Source: Planctomycetota bacterium (lineage in GTDB: Bacteria; Planctomycetota; Planctomycetia; Pirellulales; Pirellulaceae). Taken from it: 64,000 nucleotides of DNA. Below the pieces are notes generated by a model. That model was given only the letters and a program-made list of their open reading frames with translations, was not told where the DNA came from and searched no databases. Made by a program: the position numbers and the translations under genes. Position 1 is the stretch's first letter, and every line of letters begins with the position of its first letter. The stretch covers positions 1 through 64,000 of the forward strand of contig VGZA01000034.1 in NCBI GenBank assembly GCA_016872775.1. The letters run 5' to 3'. This document shows positions 9,818-16,283 of the stretch, in pieces.

Positions 9818-11455
9818 CTATTCGGCCGGTATGCAGTTTCGCAATTCAGCGTGCTCGACGCGTTCCAGTTCCACCGGATAATTCTCGAACTGCATCGTAT
9901 AGCAATCCTCGAACAGCGGTCGTAAATACTCCTCGATCGTCGATTCGTATTGCGGCTTGATAACGTACGAACGGCCGAGCGGAGTGGCCCGAATCTCCCC
10001 CTCCTCAATCACAATCTCGCCATGCTTGATGACATAGCGTGGGTGGCTGAACATCCGTGAAATGTCTTGATCCTGGTTGTAGACCGCGATGTCCGCATCG
10101 GCGCCGATCCCCAGGTGGCCTTTGTTGGACAGGCCCAAGGCGCGGGCTGGACCGGCCGAGGTAATGATCGCGATCTCGAAAAGCGAATACTCTCGGTCGA
10201 GTTCCGGGAGCCGGATCCGCCTTTTGGCCTCCTCGGACATTTTCGCCATGCAATCGCGGCGAAAGTCGGCCGACATCAGCAACTGCAGGATCTCGGGATA
10301 CCGCCAGAAACAAGCACCATTGGGATGGTCGGTCGAAAGGGAGACGCGCCAGGGATCCTTGATCATCAGCAGCAGTTCCAGGCCGCTGGCCCATTGCACG
10401 GCATTCACGATATTGCTGGGACGATACGTATACGGCACGATACCGCATCCCGTTTCATTCTCCACATCCAGGTTGCCCCATTTGCGACCGGTAAGTTTGT
10501 AGAGCAGGTGCTGCCAAGGTCCGTCGGCCGTAATCGTCACCGTGTTGCCGAACAGTACGGCGCCGGCGTCGGCGGTGAGATTCGAGTGGGCGTTGAAATA
10601 GTCGGCGATCGCTTCGGTCTCCGATCGCATCGTATTCCAGTCGTCGCCGCCATAGGCATGGTACTGGAGATGGGCAAGATGAGCCCGGTGTCCTTCCAGG
10701 CTCTTCATCGATTCCAACGTCGTTGTGTAATTTCCGGGAGCGCCCAGGTTGTTGCAATGCAGGTGCAGCGGATGGGGCAGCCCCAGCTCGTCAATGATCT
10801 GCGCCAGGCCGGTAATGATCGTTCCGGGTGTAAGTTTTCGATACCCTTCCACCGTTTCACTCAACTGCTTCGCGTCCTTACCCCACTTCCAGGCCGCGAC
10901 CCCTCCCGGGTTCACCGCCTTCACGCCGTACGCCTTGGACGCCCAGATCTGCCAAGCCACGACCTGCTTGGCGCGTTCCAGTTCGCCGTTTTCAAGCAGG
11001 TCGAGCACGATTTCGTTATTGGCCATCAACACGCAGCAGCTCTTGTCGACGATCGGAACGTCGCGCAACTCCTCGTGCGTATGCTTGGCGGACAGAATCG
11101 GGACCGCCGCCTCATTCAAGGTGGTCCAGCCCATTCCCGCGTAGAGGTAACCGGTGGCGAATGTTGTGGGGGCCATGCCTCCCAGGCCCGACCGCTGCGT
11201 TTGCGTTCGGATAAAGGCAACGGTGCGGCGATGGTCCTCCGGGGTCATGGCCCGCGCGAAATTGATCGCCCCGCCGGCCACATGCGTGTGCACATCGACG
11301 CCGCCCGGAAAAATCACCATCCCCGAAGCGTCCAGTGTACGTGCGCCGTCGCCCACCGCCGCGGCAATGCGACCGTCGGCGATACAGACGTCGCGGATCT
11401 GCCCGTCGACACCGTTCGCCGGATCGTAAACTCGACCACCCGTGATGCGTAGCAT
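9818..11455 (-). CDS. fhcA: Formylmethanofuran dehydrogenase/transferase subunit A (binuclear metal amidohydrolase)
   Basis: 545 residues. N-terminal amidohydrolase signature MLRITGGRVYDPANGV, metal site GGVDVHTHVAGGAINFAR (His-x-His), and the later motif HPLHLHCNNLGAPGN. These match FwdA/FmdA/FhcA, which hydrolyses or forms the formamide of formylmethanofuran (or a methanofuran analogue) at a di-zinc site. In bacteria the complex links formate to tetrahydromethanopterin-bound C1 units. The gene lies 53 bases downstream of fhcB and 18 bases upstream of fhcC on the same strand, consistent with one operon. Confidence 0.94.
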   Translation of the reverse strand: MLRITGGRVYDPANGVDGQIRDVCIADGRIAAAVGDGARTLDASGMVIFPGGVDVHTHVAGGAINFARAMTPEDHRRTVAFIRTQTQRSGLGGMAPTTFATGYLYAGMGWTTLNEAAVPILSAKHTHEELRDVPIVDKSCCVLMANNEIVLDLLENGELERAKQVVAWQIWASKAYGVKAVNPGGVAAWKWGKDAKQLSETVEGYRKLTPGTIITGLAQIIDELGLPHPLHLHCNNLGAPGNYTTTLESMKSLEGHRAHLAHLQYHAYGGDDWNTMRSETEAIADYFNAHSNLTADAGAVLFGNTVTITADGPWQHLLYKLTGRKWGNLDVENETGCGIVPYTYRPSNIVNAVQWASGLELLLMIKDPWRVSLSTDHPNGACFWRYPEILQLLMSADFRRDCMAKMSEEAKRRIRLPELDREYSLFEIAIITSAGPARALGLSNKGHLGIGADADIAVYNQDQDISRMFSHPRYVIKHGEIVIEEGEIRATPLGRSYVIKPQYESTIEEYLRPLFEDCYTMQFENYPVELERVEHAELRNCIPAE

Positions 11456-11508
11456 GATTGCAGTGCGACTTTCCGATTCAGGAACCGAGCAAATCCCCAG
11501 GACTGCTG

Positions 11509-12843
11509 CTAAAACACCTGTTGGGTCGTACGCGGTTGATGGACCAGCCAGTCCGGCTTGACGCGGACAAGCTCGTGGATGCGGCGAACAACTTCCTCGT
11601 CCGTCGGGTACGGCGACTTGAGCGCCGGCCGCAACGGCAACGGCACTTCGTCCATGCGATAACCGGTTCCGGGCGCACTGATGCCGGTTACCGCCGTCGT
11701 GATATGCACACGCGCGAGGCGGCTGGTGTGCGTGACTTTGGGATCGAGCACAATCGTGGGAATCCTCGCCAGATGATCGATCGCGGGCTGCGGCATCGTT
11801 GCCCCCGGATCGGCTCCGAGGATCAACGCCGCGTCCGTGTCGCCGCGCACCAGCAGATCCACCGTGGAAAACTCGCCAGGATTGAACCTGGGATATCCGC
11901 GGTCAAAGCTGATTCCGAACGGATACCCGGTCGTCCAACGCATGATCACATCCGCCCCCGTCACATTGCCGTGCCCGCGCATCGGCATGGCCACGAATTT
12001 TGTGTAGGCGTTCAGTTCGGCGGCCAAGGTGAGTATGGCCGAGGAGTTCATATGTTTGCCGCGCGTCATCGACAATCCCATCCCGAAGAACATGACGCCG
12101 AAACGAGCCCGCTTCATGCGATCGACCAGGTCGCGAAGTTGTTCGATCGTGAGCCCTGTTTCGGCCACCATCGCAGGATTGACGTACTGGCCTTTCACAA
12201 TCGCGCGCAGAATCGTCAGCACCTCGAAGTCCCGCCCCGGACGAATCTGCAGGAAAATATCGGCCGCTTTGACACTCTTCGTTTCTCGAATGTCGACCAG
12301 CACCATCGTGCGGTCTTTGCGACCGCGCGGCAGATGCTTGCCCTTGGGCATCAGCGCGTACTTGGTAAAGTGCCGAGGATGACACTCGGCCGGATTGCCG
12401 CCCCAGTAAATCACCAGATCGGCCCGGTTTCGCACTTCGCCCAACGTACACGTTACCTTGCCACCCAACTGGGCGGCGATTTCCGTGGGGCCGTGTCACA
12501 ACGAAGTATGGCTGTCGACCACACCCCCTAAGCGCTCGGCCAGCGAAACCGCTTCTCGCTGCGCCTCGCAGGTGACGTTGCTCAGTCCATAGACCAGCGG
12601 CAAATGCGCCTTGTCAAGATATTCGGCGGCAACCGCGATCGCATCGTCCAGTTCCGCTTCGCGGCCATCAATCAGCGCGGAAGGATAGGCACGCTCCGCC
12701 GTGTGGTTGAGAAACCAGGACTTTCCGAGAATGCAGGCCGCCTTGGCCTCCACAATGCGCTCCGAATTGGCATGCAATTCGATGTCATCACATACGCAAC
12801 CGCAAAACGTGCACGTCGCATTCTTGACTACCGTCAGGTTCAT
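11509..12843 (-). CDS. fhcB: Formylmethanofuran dehydrogenase subunit B, predicted selenoprotein (TGA at 12496-12498 read as selenocysteine 116)
   Basis: The gene is one continuous frame of 444 residues if the internal TGA at codon 116 is decoded. Before it lie the start at 12843 (AAGGA 7 bases upstream) and Cys11, Cys14, Cys18 and Cys37, the 4Fe-4S site of FwdB/FmdB. The codons around the TGA read SHTSL-TGA-HGPTEIAAQLGG. In archaeal FwdB/FmdB this position holds the Cys or selenocysteine that binds W/Mo (Cys118 in Methanothermobacter, from memory), followed by the conserved His-Gly-Pro. The downstream part (VIYWGGNPAECHPRH, GDTDAALILGADPGAT) is full length and undecayed. A conventional annotator would report two fragments, 12496-12843 and 11509-12468. 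A nonsense mutation or sequencing error is the alternative. The exact position and the hairpin that follows make selenocysteine more likely. Confidence 0.87.
12448..12498 (-). promoter_or_regulatory. Putative bacterial SECIS element of fhcB
   Basis: Read on the minus strand, 18 bases after the TGA a 7-bp stem (GCCGCCC / GGGUGGC, one G-U pair) closes a four-base AGUU loop at 12467-12470. The first two loop bases include a G, 26 bases after the UGA, which is within the usual bacterial range. A lower stem can form between ACACG (starting with the A of UGA) and CGUGU at 12452-12448. This is the layout SelB recognises. The codons after the UGA (CAC GGC CC) match, from memory, those after the selenocysteine codon of E. 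coli fdhF. Found by eye and not folded by software. Confidence 0.72.
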
Positions 12844-12878
12844 GGCTAATCCTTGACGTTGGCTTCGGAGTTCATTGG

Positions 12879-12897
12879 GCCTTCCGTACCGGAAGGC
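12879..12897. repeat. Perfect intercistronic hairpin upstream of fhcB
   Basis: GCCTTCCG and CGGAAGGC form an 8-bp perfect stem around a TAC loop. It lies between the small ORF at 12912 and the fhcB start. There is no T-tract, so it is more likely an mRNA-stability or processing hairpin than a terminator. Confidence 0.5.
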
Positions 12898-12911
12898 GGT
12901 ACGACAAAGGA

Positions 12912-13064
12912 TCACCCTAGGGTACGGCCCAGGAAGCTGCCGCGAACGCGCCGCGGCATGAACCGCCCCGCGCTCACTTCTTCCCATGCTGGTATTTCCG
13001 AGTTTGCCGGCAGGTCGCCGACCGGCGCCGGATCAAGAAAATGCGGGCCTTGATCCCCGCTCAT
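12912..13064 (-). CDS. Possible 50-residue protein inside the fhc operon
   Basis: An ATG-TGA frame encodes 50 residues, ending in a basic tail (RFMPRRVRGSFLGRTLG). It fills the gap between the FwdD-like gene and fhcB on the same strand. Codon choice is strongly G/C at third positions, as in neighbouring genes. The Shine-Dalgarno sequence is weak (CGGA directly before the ATG). I do not recognise a family. It may be a real small subunit or a chance frame. Conservation next to fhcB in related genomes would decide. Confidence 0.35.
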   Translation of the reverse strand: MSGDQGPHFLDPAPVGDLPANSEIPAWEEVSAGRFMPRRVRGSFLGRTLG

Positions 13065-13160
13065 GTCCGATGATTCTGTTTCGCGATGCATCGAAAGCAA
13101 TCCCCTTGGCGCTGACGCCAGGCACGAGGAAGCCGGTTGGCACCGCAAGCTGCCAGGCGC

Positions 13161-13508
13161 TTAACCGGCCACCTTCACAGGTTCTAATTCCACTTCCCAA
13201 CCTTTGGAAATCGGCATCCCCGTCCCATCGGTGCCGCCACCCATCAGACGTGACGTAGGTGGCCCGTACGGTACGCAGAGCAGTCCATCCGGTACCTTTC
13301 CCGCCTCGCACTGAAAAATCGCTTCGCCATACTCCGTCCAGACACGCACCGAATCGCCCGCCGCCAGGCCCAGCGATGTCATGTCGGCCGCGCTCATTGT
13401 CAGCGTATTCACGATCTTCTGATACTCGGGAGTCTCCTTGCCAACGTTGATCTGCTGCCCCTGCTGCGCCGTCCGAAGCGGATTCAGAATAAATCGTCGT
13501 GTCGTCAT
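13161..13508 (-). CDS. fwdD: FwdD/FmdD-like molybdopterin dinucleotide-binding subunit
   Basis: 115 residues. The fold signature is that of the molydopterin dinucleotide-binding domain: early TRRFILNPLRT, then ADMTSLGLAAGDSVRVWTEYGEAIFQC, then a proline/glycine-rich pterin loop GLLCVPYGPPTSRLMGGG. In archaeal formylmethanofuran dehydrogenase this domain is subunit D, or is fused to B, and holds the W/Mo bis-pterin cofactor with FwdB. It opens the operon, about 320 bases upstream of fhcB. Its presence argues that this complex keeps the redox cofactor. I chose the ATG at 13508 over an upstream in-frame TTG because AAGGAA lies just before it. Confidence 0.82.
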   Translation of the reverse strand: MTTRRFILNPLRTAQQGQQINVGKETPEYQKIVNTLTMSAADMTSLGLAAGDSVRVWTEYGEAIFQCEAGKVPDGLLCVPYGPPTSRLMGGGTDGTGMPISKGWEVELEPVKVAG

Positions 13509-13565
13509 GTTTTCCTTAGACAAGGCAGAGCAAAACCCGGAGTTGCCCTCGATTGTACCCCGCCG

Positions 13566-14226
13566 TTACGGGGGCGGCAATGGCGGGAAAGCCCCGGGCC
13601 TGGCTCGACGTCGCGCGAAACTTGTTTCGAGCGACGCGCAGTCTAAGGCGACTTCGCAAACCACTCCCGCCTGCTCCGCCTTGATCAAATCGTTCCAGTA
13701 CTTGCGATGGGACAACCGATCCGCTTCAGAGATCGCCCTCGCTTCCTTTTCCAACGAACCCCAGTTCCAGACGACGATTCGCAGTTCCTCCAATTTACTT
13801 TCGGCCTCCACCAAGTCCAGCGCTCCCGGCCTGAGAACAATTTCATTCGCTTCGACTTTCATGAATCCTTCCGAAAACATACGGATCAGGAACGAAATGT
13901 TCGGCGAGCTCCCTGGCATCGACGGCGTGTACCACGACGATCCCGCGCGGCTTTTTTTGCGGGTTGGCCATCGGGCCGGCGATCGTCAATCTTTTCAAAC
14001 CGGCGAGGCGCGTAAAATTATCGATGTGGGCCTTCTGCTTCTGCTGGATTGCCTCGCAAGCAACACCGGCTGCCGTTTTGCCCGTGACCAGAAATACCCA
14101 GTAGTCGCGGAGCGGCTTTGCGTCTTCGGCCTGGAGCCAGAAAGGTAAACACGCGGGACAGGCGACGATGGTTACGGCTGCTCACAACAGCAACTTCTTC
14201 TTCCCACGCCAATCGAATTCCGACAT
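13566..14226 (-). pseudogene. Broken secreted YciI-like protein gene
   Basis: The start at 14226 (GGAG 10 bases upstream) gives 14 codons and then an in-frame TGA at 14182-14184. The same frame continues with a hydrophobic export-like stretch (AAVTIVACPACLPFW) and a YciI-like domain (WVFLVTGKTAAGV, QKAHIDNFTRLAG, LTIAGPMANP, PRGIVVVHAVDA, FVPDPYV). The family ending (SEGFMKVEANEIVL) is in another frame. One extra T in the TTTT run at 13874-13877 explains the shift. The reading tail then runs through the palindromic repeat at 13610. Two independent lesions indicate a pseudogene. The TGA is not at a known catalytic residue and I see no SECIS-like hairpin after it. Confidence 0.65.
13610..13635. 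repeat. Palindromic repeat copy 1 (CGAAAC-TT-GTTTCG core)
   Basis: Arms GTCGCGCGAAAC and GTTTCGAGCGAC with a TT centre and one mismatch. The same core recurs at 32956 and 60511. Here it forms the coding tail of the broken YciI-like gene (ASLETSFARRR), so it appears to have been inserted or to have replaced the original 3' end. Confidence 0.65.
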
Positions 14227-14395
14227 CGTTCAGTCACTCCACGTCGACCCCACGATCATCCCAAACGGAGACTTCCCGTCGCATTGATATAAGCTGGCGA
14301 AGCCCGGGTTACAACACGGCCCTTCCGCGGCCAAACAGTTGTCGCGAGCCCCCCCAATCGTCCTGGCTCCTTTTCGGGACCTGCCTCCGAGGGAC

Positions 14396-14423
14396 TTGAC
14401 GGCTTCGCAAAATTCGCTACCAT
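14396..14423 (+). promoter_or_regulatory. Putative sigma-70 promoter for the DUF1559-hemP pair
   Basis: TTGACG at 14396 and TACCAT at 14418 are separated by 16 bases, giving 5/6 and 4/6 matches to consensus. They sit about 110 bases before the prepilin start in the otherwise empty 14227-14533 interval. Prediction by eye only. Confidence 0.4.
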
Positions 14424-14533
14424 ACTCTTATTGATACTAGATCTCAATATCAGGACGAGCGACTAGCCAGCAGCCAGCCAGCCAACGCCCGGCCTGAGAA
14501 GGTTCCCGCTATTTCACTTTCCTGGAGGCTGCA

Positions 14534-15514
14534 ATGAACAACCGTCGAACCGGTTTTACCCTCGTCGAACTGCTGGTTGTGATCGCAATCATCGGTATTT
14601 TGGTGGCGCTTTTGCTGCCCGCAGTGCAGGCCGCACGCGAAACCGCCCGGCGAATCCACTGCCAGAACAACTTGAAACAACTCGCCCTGGCTGCCCAGAA
14701 CTACGCCGACGTGCAGTTTGGATTGCCGCCGAATGGCATCTACTTCCCCAACACACCCACCAGTAACTGGTCCGCGATCGCTCGCTTGCTTCCTTACATC
14801 GAAAAGTCGAATCTGGGGAGCAAAATCGATTTTACGATCTCGTATTCGGCCCAGCCTGCCTTGGCCGCCACACGCGTTTCCACATTCATCTGTCCCAGTG
14901 AAGTGAACGATCGCGGTCGCGGCAATGCGGCCGGCCAGGCTGCCCATTGGATGCTTAATTATGGCAGCAACCTGGGGCTCTGGCTGACTCTCGACCCCAG
15001 CACCGGCACGGGCAGCGATGGTACATTTTCCCCGTCCGCAAGCGTGGCGTTTCGCGATATTCTCGACGGTCTGAGCAACACGATCTGCATGGCGGAAGTC
15101 AAGTCGTTCAACCCCGTGCTTCGCGATTCGGGTAATCCTCAAGTCTATGGAGCGCCGATGCCACAGAGTCCGGCGGAGCTGCTGGCATGGGGTGGCAATC
15201 TGTCAACCGAAAGCGGGCATACGGAATGGGTCGATGGCAAGGCCTATCAGACCGGTTTCACAGGTTTGTTCACGCCCAACACCAAGGTCATTGTTCAGCA
15301 AGGAAACACGAAATACGACGTCGATTTCGTGTCGCAGCGTGAAGGCCGGGGTCTGTTCGTCTATTCCGCCGTGACCTCGCGCAGCTATCACGTCAACGGC
15401 GTGAACGTCGCGTTAATGGATGGTTCGGTACGCATCGTTGTCAACCAGGTGGACCGAGTTGTCTGGCAATCGATCTGCACGCGGGCCGGCGGAGAGTCCA
15501 CCGGTGAGTTCTGA
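14534..15514 (+). CDS. DUF1559 family prepilin-like protein
   Basis: 326 residues. It begins with a type IV prepilin leader, RRTG followed by FTLVELLVVIAIIGILVALLLPAVQAARE, with cleavage expected after Gly7 and the usual Glu at +5. The planctomycete-wide DUF1559 domain follows and ends in the H-X9-DG motif (HVNGVNVALMDGSVR). Such proteins are expanded to dozens of copies in planctomycetes. They are thought to be pseudopilins or secretion-associated structural proteins, but their role is not established. TGGAGG lies upstream of the ATG. hemP overlaps its last codons. Confidence 0.93.
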   Translation: MNNRRTGFTLVELLVVIAIIGILVALLLPAVQAARETARRIHCQNNLKQLALAAQNYADVQFGLPPNGIYFPNTPTSNWSAIARLLPYIEKSNLGSKIDFTISYSAQPALAATRVSTFICPSEVNDRGRGNAAGQAAHWMLNYGSNLGLWLTLDPSTGTGSDGTFSPSASVAFRDILDGLSNTICMAEVKSFNPVLRDSGNPQVYGAPMPQSPAELLAWGGNLSTESGHTEWVDGKAYQTGFTGLFTPNTKVIVQQGNTKYDVDFVSQREGRGLFVYSAVTSRSYHVNGVNVALMDGSVRIVVNQVDRVVWQSICTRAGGESTGEF

Positions 15515-15734
15515 AGATCGGCAGCCGGAAAGCGACGATCGAACGCCTCGCACCGAATCCGTCGAACAGGGCCATGCAGGCTCGCCGCCAACCGGGCCTG
15601 CCGGGCAAGATCGTCCACGCCAATGGCATTCGGAAACGTTGCTGGCAGGATTCGATGAAGCGCGGATCATCCACGGCGACGAAACGTATCGGCTTTGCCG
15701 AACACGAAATGGAAAGCTCATCCTGGTGAAGTGA
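15504..15734 (+). CDS. hemP: HemP family hemin uptake protein
   Basis: 76 residues. The C-terminal 31 residues are a clear HemP domain (GFDEARIIHGDETYRL, RNGKLILVK). The N-terminal 45 residues are polar and probably disordered. It starts with GTG at 15504, inside the end of the DUF1559 gene (11 bases of overlap in a different frame), with GGAGAG upstream, so translation is probably coupled. HemP/HmuP proteins are small factors tied to haem uptake gene expression in proteobacteria. Their role in planctomycetes is not known. Easily missed because of the GTG start and the overlap. Confidence 0.8.
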   Translation: MSSEDRQPESDDRTPRTESVEQGHAGSPPTGPAGQDRPRQWHSETLLAGFDEARIIHGDETYRLCRTRNGKLILVK

Positions 15735-15754
15735 CCGGGTGAGATGCCAGGCAG

Positions 15755-16264
15755 CTAGCGAATGGGCGGTTTGTTCAGAGTGCGGCGGATCATTCCGATC
15801 TGGCCGGCGTGGAGCATTTCGTGGTGTGCGCAGAACAACAGCGCTCCCAGCTTCGTTGGAACCGCCGCATAGGGCATATCGACCGATTCCGCCAGCTGCG
15901 AATCGGAGAATGTCTCGATTTCGCGCATCGCCTGTTCGTGCACCCGTGCCAGCACGTCACGAATTTCGCCGGGAGGTGGATTCCGTTGCGGATCGGGTTC
16001 GGGAATACTCCCGCGACTGAACTGTTTCCGAAAGGCGCTGGTCATCATCGAGCTGTCTACGTCGGCACGGCCCCGCTGTCGGAACAGGCAAAGTCCATAT
16101 TCCGCCATGGCCAGATGGCCAACTTGCCAGGCGACGTGGCTCTTGATTCCGGCCGGCATTTGAAACCAATCGCCGTCTTCGATGTCGGCGATCAACGATT
16201 CGGTGTAGGCACGAGCGAAAAGAATCTGCTTGTGAGCCAACTCGCGTGTGGACGGTTCGTTCAT
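15755..16264 (-). CDS. DinB family putative metal-dependent protein
   Basis: 169 residues forming the DinB/YfiT four-helix bundle. The expected metal-binding histidines are in SHVAWQVGHLAMAE and in HHEMLHAGQIG near the C-terminus. Family members include thiol S-transferases (mycothiol or bacillithiol) and many uncharacterised enzymes, so the substrate is unknown. The ATG at 16264 was chosen because upstream sequence is the antisense-like end of the next gene. It lies 19 bases downstream of the large cytochrome/WD40 gene on the same strand and may be its last co-transcribed partner. Confidence 0.85.
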   Translation of the reverse strand: MNEPSTRELAHKQILFARAYTESLIADIEDGDWFQMPAGIKSHVAWQVGHLAMAEYGLCLFRQRGRADVDSSMMTSAFRKQFSRGSIPEPDPQRNPPPGEIRDVLARVHEQAMREIETFSDSQLAESVDMPYAAVPTKLGALLFCAHHEMLHAGQIGMIRRTLNKPPIR

Positions 16265-16283
16265 GCCACGAGCGTAGCGGACG

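Noticed and set aside
11509-12468. fhcB as two separate genes or a simple pseudogene
   Set aside because: The frame is continuous across the TGA, the halves show no decay, the TGA is exactly at the metal-ligand codon, and a SECIS-like stem follows. The second half also lacks a family-like start of its own.
14184-14226. Selenocysteine at the TGA of the YciI-like gene
   Set aside because: The codon is in a signal-peptide-like segment, not at a catalytic residue, no SECIS-like stem was seen, and the gene has a second lesion.
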